A DNA stretch of 64,000 bases from Spirogloea muscicola (taxonomy: Eukaryota; Streptophyta; Zygnematophyceae; Spirogloeales; Spirogloeaceae), in the NCBI GenBank assembly GCA_009602725.1, contig WELB01000002.1, forward strand, positions 194,021 through 258,020, given 5' to 3'. A program made the position numbers and the translations under genes. The number at the start of each line of letters is the position of its first letter. Position 1 is the first letter of the stretch. The notes below the pieces were generated by a model. It made no database searches. It worked only from the letters and a program-made list of their open reading frames with translations, and was not told where the DNA came from. Positions 22,429 to 35,300 of this stretch are shown here, in pieces.

Positions 22429-25400
22429 TCACTCGGTGGCAACAAGTGATTTAGGATACGTCAACCCAGCACCAAATGCTCCGAGATTCTGGAGCATCTC
22501 AACCACGTCAACCATCGTTGGCCTTTCTTTTGGGATATCGGAGCAGCAAAGTAGCCCCAATCTCAAGGCACCCCGAAATTCGTCCACTTTCTGGGGGACG
22601 AATGGACCTAGCACCATATCAACGCACTCCAAAGGGTTCTCGTGGCGAAGGCAGGATCGCACCCACGAGATTATGTTGCCACCACTTGTAACTTTGGTCT
22701 GAAAGAAAGGGTCAACAGGCCGTTTCTCAGTGACAGTCTCGAGAAGCATCACACCAAAACTGAAGACATCGCTGTGTGTAGTCAGTTGGCCTAGGGCGTA
22801 GTCTGGACCGATATACCCAACGGTGCCTGCCCATGTGCATCAAAATGACGTGTCATGAGTTGCAGGAAAGATGACCCATGATCATTACAGGCAGTCTGAG
22901 GTGCCTCTACCAGCATAAATCTACACATCCTTTTTGCACGACGCCAGAAAGGCCTACGATACAGCTCAACGGACATTGGAGGGCATTGGGAATACCTGCA
23001 GCCATGGTTGACACGTGCGTGTCATGTGCCTGAAAGGTTCGTGCAAGCCCAAAATCTGCCATGTATCCTTGACCATGTTCATCCAACAAGGTGTTGCGCG
23101 GCTTGACGTCCCTATGCAGCACTCGAGGTTCGCACTCGTGATGCAGGTACTTAAGCCCAACTGCTGCACCCAACATGACCTTCTTACGTGCAGCCCAGTG
23201 ATCAAACCCTTCTGGCTTTGGAGGCACGCCATCTCCCCCGTGCACCAATTGGTCAAGATCCCCGCCAGGCAAGAATGGATAGATGAGCAGCATGTCCACG
23301 TCTCTGTCCTTCGGAATGTACCAGCCCCGTAGCGGGACCACGTTGCGGTGATGGATTTGACTCAATATCTCCACCTCAGCTTTCACTGATCTCAGTTTCT
23401 GCTTGTTGTCTGGCGCTAGCTTCTTCACTGCATACTTTTTCCCGTCCTTCATCTGCGCACTGCTCAGCAATTTGCATCGTAGTGAAAGTTTGCCACAGGA
23501 TAAGAAAGAGCTACAGGATAAATAGATAGCCGGAACAACAAGCACCAAAAGTAATGCATCGCTTGCAAGCAGGGCAATGCACGTACACATAGACATTCCC
23601 GAAGCCGCCCGAACCAATGACGTGGTTGTCACTGAAGTCCTCAGTTGCGTCCATGAGCTCATCGTGAGTGAAGGGAGCTTGGAGTCTATTCGGAGTGATG
23701 GACAACTCGGAGCAGAAGCTCTCAATGCTCCGCTCCTTCTTTGTCATAATTTTGTGCTTCTTCTGAGCACAGCAACACAGCAGGAGAAGTCCCAGCAACA
23801 GGAGGAGAAGGAGGACAACAGCCCCAACAACAATGCCGGCGATTGCCCCTCCTGATAAGCTCGACGATTGGTGCTCTGAAGGTGGTGGAGCTGTCTTGCA
23901 GGCCACATAAGGGCCGCCACACAAGGCTGCATTGCCAGAGAAGGAGCTGCTGTTGTAGTGACCAATAGAACCGCCAGGAATGGGCCCACTGAGGTTGTTA
24001 TTCGAAATGTTGAAGAAGAGAGCAAGGCTCAGATTAGCAAAGGATGCCGGGATGCTGCCGTTGAGATTGTTATTGGAAAGATCGAGATAGGCGAGACTCG
24101 GCAAGTTGCCTATACTCTCCGGTATGGGCCCGCTGAATGAGTTGCTTGCAGCCGAAAATGTAGTGAGCTTGCTTAATTCTCCAATTTCCGGGGGGAGACT
24201 GCCGGTTAGGCGGTTGTTGGAGATGTCAAGAAATTGAGCGTTTTGCAGACCTCGAATGCTCGCAGGTACTCCTCCGGTCAAGCTGTTGTGACTTAGGTTA
24301 ATAGTCAATGCACTGCTTAGGTTGCCAAGCCACTCTGGGAATGGGCCAGAGAAATTGTTATTTTCCATCACCAGCTCTTGCAAGTTCTCCAGGTTGGAGA
24401 AGGTTGTCGGAATTGGTCCTGAGAGGCTGTTGCCAGTGAGGTAGAGCCCGTGAGCAGCAGAAGTGTCCCCAACTGAGGTGGCACAAGGCCACTCAATCTG
24501 CCAGTAAGTGCGAGTGAGCCGCTGAGTGACAATGCCAGCTGTGACTCTTCTGCAGTTTATGTATCTGCTGACATGGTAACTCAGGCAAGCATTGGCTCCA
24601 ATGAAGACGCGGTCCTAGCTCAGCACCTGTTGTAGCTCAGGTCCAGGTTGACCATTACCGTGCAATTTGCAAGCTCTGGTGGCACTCCACCCTCCAAGCT
24701 GACACCAAACGAGAATTTGATTGTGGGTGATCTGACACTTGCAAGGTCGACCTCATACGTAGCACAGACTGAAACAGCACACTTAATCCAGTTTGTTTAC
24801 ACTGCAGGCATGATGAAAATCATAAGCGATCACAAATTTTAATAGTCACATGCTGTAATCCGCTGCCAAATCTCAGACTTTTGCTTCTATCACCTATTGT
24901 TGGCTGCCTGGAACTCGAGGAGATTAATCAGCTCCCCAAGCTCTTCCGGAACCACTTCAACAAGCCTGCCATGATAATATGCAGAGTGCCACCTCATCAG
25001 TTATATTAGGGTTGGTGGTGGACAAATTGTGGACAACTAAAAAGTTCTTTGAAGGCTACACCGACAGTGGAATCTGGGGCCAAATACACATGCCTTGACT
25101 TGAGAAACTGAGTTCTTGCAAGTCACCCAAGCAGTTGACATGGCCGGCAAGAAACCCCTTACAGGTTGAAGCTCAGGTCCAGGTGCCGGAGCTTTTTGCA
25201 CTTGCTTAGCTGCTTCGGTATGCGGCCCGATAATCTGTGGTTGGTAAAGGAGGAAGGGCTCTATAAAACAATGCCGTGACAGCTGCCTATGATGATTTGT
25301 ATTCTGACATTATAGAAGGTAGCATGGAAACTGTTAGGTTCAAGATTCATCAATGCCAAAGATTTACTCGACAACAAAGAAGTAATACCCACTTGTTGGA

Positions 25401-28400
25401 ATACAAGAAGAGGGTTGACAGATTAGCCAAGTTGCCATATGATTGAGGGATGGGCCCGCTGAGTCTGTGGAAAAGGTATGAAAGACTGTGAGCAGCATGT
25501 TTACAGGTCTCACAAGCGCGAAGAATGTGATGTACAGTATAATACTTCAGCAAAGCCCCACTGTTTGTGACAGACTTCTACTACTGCAGAACAGAGAATG
25601 AGATGCACCGTGTCTGTCTCATGGTTTCTAACACTGCAGGCTTCGACTGTGAATGACTATGTCTATCTCATTGATCACATTGCACACAAGGGATATTTAC
25701 ATGCCAAATAAGTTTGGACACTGACAGCTGGTCGTGAGATGATTGAAGGAGAGACCTCTGCAAGAGAAATTTCTCTGGCTACATGAGCAATACCTATTTC
25801 CCTGAAGGTTGAGCTCGCCAAGTGCCTTACAGTGACTAAGCTCTGGTGGGAGGCTACCACTTAAGCTGCGCAAGAGACCATGCAATAGCACGGCCGCTTG
25901 AAACATCTGCTTGGCGGTCCTGTGCCCCCTTGGTAGGTTGCTTCAGGTCCACATGCTAGTGTTACATCCAGGCTTAGATTGCAAGGTCTCAATTGCGGTA
26001 CTTCTTGTACTCTGTCAATCAGTAGAGCTAGTCATACCTGTTACCTTGTGCCAAGAGGGAGTACATGCTGGTAAGATTGCCAAATCCAGGCGGAATTGTA
26101 CCAGTAAAGCTGTTGATCAAGCACACTCACCCAAATTAGCTTCTCGAGATGGTACAAGCTGCATGATGATTTAGGGCTGTGCTTGATGTGCAGCATTGTG
26201 ACATAAAATTGAAGAGAAAAGGCGCAGGACTGCGCACCTGTTGTTATTAAGCTCAAGGTTTGTCAGATTCTGGCAATTGCCAATTGCTGGTGGTAGGGAG
26301 CCTGTCAGCCTGTGCACGTACGTGTCGGATCAAATTTCTCCCAGACAACATGCATCAAGCAGACCTCAATATGCCCGGGAGCAGACTTCATGGAAAAGTT
26401 AGACATACTGCTGTGTGCCAGCCACACCGTCACACTACTTTGAGGAGGAGTGCAGTATTGAGAGTACTTGTTGTTGTAGAGGATAAGCTTAGTGAAAGTT
26501 CCACTTATTCCAAGGTCGGCCGGCAGGCTTCCAGATATACTGCATGGCGGCAGCAAGTAGAGATAATATCAGGAGTTGTCATGATCGGTTGGCTTAGACT
26601 TTGACTTCTCTGTGTTGTCGCAGACGACCATCAGTAAATAGCTTGCCACGTTTGTATGTGGTCACTTACCGATTATTCGACATGAAAAGGACCTGTGAAA
26701 GGGACAGGTTTGCCAGTGAAGCGGGGAACTCCCCGCTTAATCTGCAACATGTTGTGAGGCTTGCCACTGAGATGCACAGCAGATTCGCATCGACTCCAAG
26801 AGTGCAATGCAAATGCAACTCTCTGAGAACAGCGAATCCAATGTGGCCAGCCTACTACTGATTGTCATTGACATAGAGATTGGTGAGACTGGCGCAGTTT
26901 CCCAACTCCGATGGTGAAGGACCAGTAAGGCTGCGTCGCAACGAAGAGCTTCAACAACCGTCCACCTTCCCTATAGCTTCGTGCCCGATGACCACTTCAG
27001 CAATCAGACAAACTCATAATTATATTGATGTTGTCAAGCTCACTGTGTCTCAAAGACACTCAGTGCAATGATGCCTTGACGCACTACGCACGGCACAATT
27101 CTGCTAGGACTGTCTTACTCATACTTACTTATTGTTCCCCAAATTTAGAATACTCAACATTCGAAGGTTGCCAATGCTTGAAGGTATGACTCCCGTCAAT
27201 CTGAACGCAAGCCAATTGCAGGGCATCGGCATACGTGCCACCTGGTCCTCGAATGCCTTGCTTTGAACCTTGATACATGCTATATTGAGCATGCCACATA
27301 GTCGCATACACTGCTCAGAGCAATGTGAGCGCTGACTTGTTGTTGGATGCATCAAAGCTTGATAGCGATGTGCAGTTCCCGATCATCGCAGGGATGCTTC
27401 CTGTAAGTCTGTTGATGTCATTGAGAAAAGGACAATCAGTCTGCCAATAAACTCAGGTGGCAGGGGACCTGACAAACTGCAGCGGCAATTCAAGGCCGCC
27501 CTCAGCTTGACGTGACCTGAGTATGAGTGTACTTATCAGCACCCCAGCAACAGGAGCAAAGCACTGCGGCATAACAGATGCTGCATGAGAGGTGGAAGTC
27601 TATGTGGCTCCTTCCCTGTTGCAGTGTCTGTTAATAATCAGTCCAAGAGGAAGGTGGCAATATGACTGACCTACAATACGAGGCGTAGAAGTACTGCAAT
27701 TTTTGCAGCTTGCCAATTGAGCTTGGAATCCGACCAGAAAAGCTGCAACAGTTCATCCGGTTCTCATTAGAAGCCTTTCACAACATCCATTCAGAGTCTT
27801 CAGTCTTTGCAGTGAGTAACTATAGAGGGTAGAACCTGGATGACAAAGGGAAGGAAGAGCACGTGGCTTCACCTGTTGAAACTCACATATAACGAAGTGA
27901 GGAGTGTGCAGTCCCCTAGTGTTGCTGGAAGTGGGCCCGAAAACCTTGGCCAAGAAGGAGTCTTATTGACGGGTTAACAAATCGATTAGCAAGGGCACAG
28001 GACTCTGCGCACCGGTTTTTAATAAGCTCAAGGTTCGTCAGATTCTGGCAATTGACAACTGCTGATGGCAGGGAGCCTGTCAGCCTGTTCAGGTATGTGT
28101 CAGGTCAACTTTCTCCCAGACAACATGCAATAAGAAGACCTCAATATGTACGGGAGCGGTCTTAATGGAGAAGTTAGACATACTGCTGTGTGCCAGCCAC
28201 ACCGTCAGACTAGTTTGGAGAGGAGTACAGTGTTGAGAGTACCTGTTGTTGTGGAGGCTAAGCTCAGTGAGAGTTCCACTCATTCCAAACTCGGCGGGCA
28301 GGCTTCCAGATATGCTGCATGGCGGCAGCAAGGAGAAGTGACGTCAGGGTTTGTTCATAATTGGTTGGCTTGGACTTTGACTTCTCTGTGTTGTTGCAGA

Positions 28401-31400
28401 CGACCATCAGTGAATAGCTTGCCACGTTTGTATGCGGCACTTACCGATTATTCGATATGTCAAGGACCTGTAGAAGGGACAGGTTTGCCAGTGAAGCGGG
28501 GAACTCCCCGCTCAATCTGCAACATGTTGTAAGGCTTGCCATTGAGATGCACAGCAGAGTCGTATCAACCTCGACGAAACAATGCAACGCAACTCTGTGA
28601 GAGCAGCGACTCCAATGTGGCCAGCACTCTGGCTCTTATGTGCACAAATAGCAGTCAGCTCCCTCATGAACTGGGAGCTTGTTGCACGAGCTGCCCTGCA
28701 CGTAGGGACAGCAGAGCAGGCCTACATGCCTGACACTTGGGCAAAAGGAATATTGGAGCTTACTGGTTGTCATTGACATAGAGACTGGTGAGACTGGCGC
28801 AGTTTCCCAACTCCGATGGTAAAGGACCAGTAAGGCTGCGTGGCAACAAAGAGCTTCAACAACTGTCCACCTTCTCCATAGCTTCGTGACCGACGACCAC
28901 TTCATCAATCAGACACACTCGCATTTGAGTTGATGTCGTCAAGCTCACTGTGTCTTAAAGACACTCCTTGCAATGATGCCTTGATGCGCTACGCACGGCA
29001 CAACTCTGCTAGGAGTGTCTTGCTCATACTCACTTATTGTTACACACTCCTAACGTACTCAACAATTGAAGGTTGCCAATGATCGAAGGTATGACTCCCG
29101 TCAATCTGGATGCAAGACAACCACGGGGCATTGGCATACGTGCCACTTGGTCCATGAATGAGTTGCCTTGAACTTGATGATGATGCCTTGATGCGCCACG
29201 CACTGCTAGGAGTGTCTTGCTCATACTTACGTATTGTTCCCCAATTCTAACGAACTCAACACTCGAAGGTTGCCAATGCTTGAAGGAATGACTCCCGTCA
29301 ATCTGAATGCAAGACAACTGGAGGGCATTGGCATACGTGCCACCTGGTCCATGAAAGCCTTGCCTTTGAATTTGGACACGTGCAATATTGAGCACGCCAC
29401 AAAGTCTCATATACTGCTCAGAGGAATGTGAGAGCTGACTTGTTATTGGATGCATCCAAGCTTAACAGCGATATGCAGTTCCCGATCGTGGCAGGAATGT
29501 TTCCTGTAAGTCTGTTGATGTCATTGAGAAAGGGACAATCAGTCTGCCAATAAACTCAGGTGGCAGGGGACCTGACAAACTGCAGCAGCAATTCAAGGCC
29601 GCCCTCAGCTTGACCTGACCTGAGTATGAGTGTACTTATAAACACTCCAGCAACAGGAGCAAAGCACTGCGGCAATACAGGTGCAGCATGAGAAGCGGAA
29701 GTCAATGTGGCTCCTTCCCTCTAGCAGTGCCTGTCAGTGATCAATCCAAGAGGCAGGTGGCGATATGACTGACCTACAATCCGAGGCGAAGAAGTTCTGC
29801 AAATTTTGCAGGTTGCCGATTGAGCTTGGAATCTGTCCAAAAAACCTGCACCACATTTATCCGATTCTCATTGAAGCCTTTCACAACATCCATTCACAAT
29901 TTTCAATCTTCGAAGTATTGAAATTTAGAGGGTGAAACCTAGAAGTCGAAGGGTACGTGGCCTCACTTGTTGTAACTCAAATATAACGTGGTGAGGAGTG
30001 TGCAGTCCCCTATTGTTGCTGGAAGTGGGCCCGAAAACCTTGGCAAAGAAGGAGTCACATTGACGGAGTCACAAATTGCCATGGCGATACATGAGAGCAA
30101 TGCAACCTCTTCAAATTAGCAGTAAGTAGCAGCATGAGAAGGGTGGGAACAATGACAACCAGCCCATGTGACCTCACCCATTGTACCCGAGGAAGAGACC
30201 AATCAATCGGTTACCGGGGCCACATAGTTCAGGAGGAAGTATGCCTTCCAACCTGAAGGGAGCATGTCATTAGCAGATGGCATTTGCTACCGAACGTTGG
30301 ATCCAGCTGCTTTCTTTTAGGCTGCAGGATGCATACTCTCACTGTATATGACATCTGCTACTACAGGGAACTTCAGCTGACGACATCCTTAATCTTGGGA
30401 AAATGCATCTACAGAGGTCTATCAGAAACATACGCATTATTGCTGAGGCTCAAATAGATCAGGGAGATCCTTCCCAGTTCAGCAGGTATGGTGCCTGTCA
30501 GGCTGCAATATACAGAAGAAATCATCACTTAAGATGGCACAGCAACACTCATATGGCACCGCGCTTGCGGCATCTGCACCATAAGGGGCTTCAGGGTCTT
30601 GGCAATGCCAATGATAGCGTGGTCTGCCTGTGCTAGATCAGATAGTGCAACCAAGAGTTCAGCTTGTTCTGCAAGAAAGGTTGCGTACTTGTTATTGTGT
30701 GCAAAGAAGCCCGTGAGATTGACTAACTGACCAAACTCCTTTGGAATAGGTCCTGTCAGACTAGGAATCCACAGTGCCACACAAGCAAATACGTCACACC
30801 TGCAGCCCCAGGAAGCAAAGAGTGCAGCAAGCTGGCAACAAGACTGGCAACTTGATTTACAATGGCTAACAATCTGCAAGCAATAACCTGTTGTTGTAGA
30901 CATTGAGGAACTCAATTCCGGGTCATCGCAAGCTCCACAGGCATGGCCCCAACAAACCTAGACCAGCGTCAAGCAATGCCAAAGAGCAACTCTTACAAAG
31001 GAAGCCAAGGAGATAACACCAGAAAAGTAGTGTAGCTAAAATGTTGTGATCATCCTTTTCTACCAAGATGAATGCTGCAAAGCCACCAGTCCATGCGGAG
31101 TAAGCAGAGTGACCAACAGTCTTTTATGCTCTGCAGCACACCTGTTGAAGGAGACGTCGAGAGCAAGGAGCTGCGAGCAATTTCCGAGCGCAGATGGTAT
31201 GCTTCCTGACAGCCTGGACAGGAAGGATAGTCACCAATATATGTAAGCCACCGTGAGCATGCAGTGTATCCAAAGTGACCACTGGTCTTCCATGCTCTAC
31301 ATCGCACCTATTTGAGGAGATGTTTAAAACAAGGAGCTGCGAGCAATTTCCGAGCGCGAATGGTATGCTTCCTGATAGCCTGGACAGAAAGGATAGTCAC

Positions 31401-33449
31401 CAATATTTGCAAGAAGTGTTACAGGTGATGGCAGTAAGATGCAAGTTGCATGTCCTTAATCCCTGCATGCCTTCCACGTCATTGCTGACGACAACAAAGT
31501 GCAATGGAGTAGGTGCAGCAGAAAAACTTAAATTGCTGGAGAGATGACAACACCAACGCAACATATCACATTTGTCGGCTCTTCACAAGGCAGATGTCTG
31601 ACGGCATAAAGAGGCCCCAACCTTGAGGGCAACCTCAGGATGTGCCTTCCATTGACAAGTATACTTACTGATTGTCTGCGAGTGACAAATACTGGAGGAC
31701 CTGGTTTTGGCCAAGCTGAGAAGGAATATGTCCTGTGAGCCTGATATCAAGAGCAGAGACTTCTCTTGAGCAACCAGCCAGCTGGTTGCTCTACTGGGCA
31801 CTTGTCCCGTGAGGCTGCACATTTGGCCTTGTCAGAACCCAATCCAGGAAGTGGACGCGGCATGAGCATAGGGCAGTATGTCCACCACAACTTCCAAAAT
31901 CTCATCTTCAAATTACGAACAAGGTTCTACAGGGACCTGTTGCTTGTCAAGTACAACGCCTCCAGGAGCGGAAGCCCAGCAAGACCGAGAGGTATGGCTC
32001 CTGTCAACCTGCACAACGACAGGTGGCGATGCGGTCGCTCCCTAAATCGTTAATGCAAGCATTAAGGCCATTGGACCCGGCTGCAAGAACCTTGACAGTT
32101 GATGAAGCTTCATAGCAGCTTGACTTCATAGCACTGCCAGGCTCAACTGAGGCTTCAGAAGCTTGTCGAGCTTTAGCGCTAAAGGTTGGCAATTGATAAT
32201 CATGCAGAGCAAACTGGCTGTTGTTGTCAGATTGCGAACAAGGTGTCTCCAGCATGCGTAGTTGGTGTGCGCCCAGTAAATGTTACTGTAAAGGTAGAGG
32301 CCCCGGATGGCAGAGAGGTTCCCGAGCTCCTCTGGTAGGGAACATCACTTTGAACGCAGGCCCCCCAGGAGATGTGAGATGGAGAAAGGATGGAGACTCA
32401 CTTTTGTAAAAAATAAACTTAGATGCAAATCGAGCAACTTACGCATACTAACCTGTTATTTCCGAGGAAGAGGACTCGAAGATAAGGGAGGCTGCCCAGC
32501 GCCGCTGGGATGGGGCCCGTGAGCAGATTGTCATTTAAGAATATGTAGTGCAGGCTGTCAATGTTGCCGAGCTCCGCTGCAAGCGTGCCGTCCAGTTGCA
32601 CATGAGATACATTGAGCCCAATCACTTGCCTGCACGTAGACACAAGTGGCCAGCTGTGCAGGAAGCTGAGCTCACTGAAGTCTTCACCCCAAGCAGAGCA
32701 TCCCAATGAGCTTGCTACGACGCTGCTGTCATCACAAACCCTTCGCCGAGCAACCGCAGGCAGCCGCTGCGGTCGGTCCTGGCCGGAGGCTGCAAAGGCT
32801 GCGCCCCTTGCATGGCCACGACCACAACAGCAGCTGCCGCCAGGGCTACCAAGCTTGTGCCGGTCGCTTGACATGTAGCAATGCCAGCTCGCTCATGTAC
32901 TGGGCAGTGGTCAAAGGTCTTGCCTGCGGCCGCCTGCCGTGGCATGGCACTTGACACCGTACCAGCCGCATGGCGTGTGGTGGGTTGGCCGCCAATTGGC
33001 AAGCGCGCCAAATGGGTCTCTGGTTATGCCGGCCTTGAAGGCCAGCAGCCAGGCCTTGTCGGACCTGCGCGCAAGGAACGATGGCAGTCAGCGGGCAGGG
33101 ATGTATGTTGGCCACACACCTCAGCCATGGCGCTGTGGTGCACTTCGCCACAGAAGCCCAGCGGCGAATGCGCAGATGCAGGGAGGACTCGCAAGAGCAA
33201 TCTGGTAGCGGTTCAGGACTAGCAATGCCGTAATGGAGCGGGGGGTAACAAGAATGCGGCTGCTGATAGTAGAAGACCGGCAGTAGAAGCCAGCCAGGTG
33301 CATACAGGGGGTAAGAGGGTAGGAGCGTAAGAAGAAAGACAGAGCGTAAGAGGGATGACTGCTCACGTGAGGTCCCCAGCCGAAATGCTGACACATTTCA
33401 GCAGAGCGACGGCGATAAGGAGTGCAGCGGCGGCTGCAGTGGCCGCCAT
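22429..33449 (-). CDS. RLK3: LRR receptor-like kinase with internally duplicated LRR block
   Basis: Exon 1 is 33367-33449; the Met follows an in-frame TAG and the 83-nt exon encodes a signal peptide. Exon 2 is 32924-33064 (N-cap CGWYGVKC), exon 3 is 32453-32629. About 31 usable single-LRR exons run from 31937-32008 to 24627-24698. The large exon is 23587-24497 (LRRs, membrane span near 23770-23850, glycine loop). Kinase exons are 22996-23459 (YAVKKL, HRDVKPRN, DFGLAR) and 22429-22826 (GYIGPDY, ending LVATE). Exons near 29034-30038 and 27129-27944 repeat the same series through a tandem duplication. Two single-base differences disturb the frame: one extra base in 30888-30957 and one missing base near 24445. 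Two early LRR exons (near 32290 and 31780) have lost splice sites. The kinase reads through intact. The gene may be recently inactivated, or the indels may be assembly errors. Confidence 0.8.
26220..30050 (-). repeat. Tandem duplication of a nine-to-ten-exon LRR block within RLK3
   Basis: Copy 1 is about 26220-27965 and copy 2 about 28000-30050. Corresponding single-LRR exons pair as 26238/28013, 26469/28243, 26670/28445, 26859/28764, 27129/29034, 27337/29440, 27671/29774 and 27873/29967 (exon end coordinates). Introns match as well as exons. Copy 2 has a further local exon duplication (29034-29105 and 29231-29302). Both copies share a half-deleted exon (27425-27480 and 29525-29580), so that loss predates the duplication. 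Confidence 0.8.
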
Positions 33450-33620
33450 GCTCGACGACTGCGGCTACGCAGGCTGTGCTGCCAGCAGCCGGCAGCTGGG
33501 CAGAGGTGCTGCCGGGCCTCGCCACGGCGGGGCCGCTAGTGCTTCGCCCAGGCGGCGGCGAGGGATCCGGTGTCGGCGAGCGTGGTGCGCGTCAAGCGGG
33601 GGGAGAGAAGCTTTCCGAGA
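33450..33620 (-). promoter_or_regulatory. Upstream region of RLK3
   Basis: The sequence 5' of the RLK3 start codon is GC-rich and resembles the stretch upstream of RLK5 (61467-61620), including GGCTACGCAGGCTGTGCTGC. The in-frame TAG just upstream of the Met lies here. A promoter is expected from position, but no element was identified. Confidence 0.35.
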
Positions 33621-35300
33621 AAAGACAAAGCCAAAGGCGAAGAAAAGTCGGAGAAGAAGAGGAAAAAGGGAGAGGAAGCTCTTTCAAGTGGACGAGGGCC
33701 GTGAGAAGAAAGAGAGAAAAGCGCGGCCGAATTGAAAGAAAGGCACAGCCATTCCGAAGGTCGCTTCCATTCTTTCTATCGGGCTGACCAATCACAGCCA
33801 TCGCCCACTATTGGAATAGTTCTTCATCAATGGAAGGCAATGGTTGTAAAACGTAGATCTTCCAAGGGGGGCAAGGGCTGTTAAAATAGGAAAAATAGTG
33901 GCTGTCCCATAAGAAGGCAAAGTGGCTCTTCAGGGGGCAGGGGCTGTGAACAGCCAGCCCGGCAAGTATAGGTCCGAAGGGGCCAAAACTCGCTTCCCCA
34001 AGAAAGTGGCTATCCCAAGGCTGTTCCGGTAGGAAAATCAGGTTGTGGAAAAAGTGGCTCTCCAGAGGGGGCAAGGGCTGCGAACAATTCCCTTTGACGA
34101 AAGCCAGAGTCTGCAGCTAGAGCGAAGCCAGAGATTCCTGTAGAGGGGCTGTGATTGGCCAGCCCAGATTTAGAAATTTCGAAGAGGCCAGAAAAGATAA
34201 GGGCGACTCAAGTGGCCACTGGGTGCTCAGTATCCCCTGTTGCTTTTCTCTGGCCCCTTCGAATTTTCTTGAGTATAGTTTCTGGGCTGGCCTACCACCG
34301 CCCTCTCCTGGAAGCGTCTTTCTTCCCAAAGCCACCGCCCTTTCCTGGATGTCATTCTCCTGTCATTCTCCTACACGGGCCGTCCGGCGCTCGGTGGGTC
34401 GAGCTTCTTCACCAGCTCTCGCGCAGCGCGGTCTCCCGCCGGTACCATGGGAGCAGGCTGAACGTCAACGCAACAGGCTCTCTCGCGCAGGTGTGTCGCA
34501 TGCGCCTGTCAGTCTCGCTGCGGTGGTCCATGGCACGCGCGCTGCATCTGCGTGCCGGTCGCGCATTAGCTGCAGCCTCTGGCTTTGTCCAGGGGACCCG
34601 CTACCCAGAGACCAGTTTCTCCGACCTGCGGCTACTTGAGTAGCACTCAAGTAAACACTCAGTAACAGAGGTTACTGAGTGTTTCGTGCTACTTGATTCC
34701 TTGTGTGCTTTAGCTGCTTCTCTGGCCCCTTCGAACTTAATTCGTTCTCTTTCTGGGCTGGCCTGCCGTCTCCTGGAAGCGTCTTCTCTCTCCTGTTGAG
34801 CAGCCGCAAGTTAGGACAACTAGTCTCCGGATTCCAGGAAGCGGAAAGAGCTGGGAGGTGCAAAACGACGAAGCTACTCTTCGTGATATCTACGAATGGA
34901 CTCACAAGGAGAAGGAAGAAGGAAAGGACGTTTCCAGGAGAGGGTGGTGGCTGTGGGAGGCCAGCCCAGTGAAAGAATGAACGAAGCTCGAAGGAAACAG
35001 AGAACACGCTAGAGCACATAGTGAATCAAGTAGTCACGAAACACTCAGTAACCCCTGTTGAGCAGCCACAGGTCGGAAAAAGAAGAAGTGCTCGCCCATA
35101 AAGGATATGGGCTGAGAACGGCCAGCCCAAAATGAATGAAGAAGGGTCGAAGGGGCAGGGGAAGCGCTAAAAATCCCCATTGCGGCTGCTGATATGAAAG
35201 AATCGGCTGTGAAATGGCAGCCAGATGCATACAGGTGTTCATGACGGAGCCAAAGGCTAGGCTGAAAAAACAGCACAAAAGGAACTAAGCAGCTACGAAA
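33620..35300. repeat. Mosaic of LINE-A tails and short C-terminal fragments
   Basis: The stretch has many partial hairpin tails (for example 34152-34172, 34264-34290, 35113-35135) in both orientations. One plus-strand C-terminal fragment runs about 34375-34643 (WVELLHQLSRSAVSRR ... SDLRLLE). I see no host gene. Purine-rich AAAGAAG spacers separate the pieces. Confidence 0.55.
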
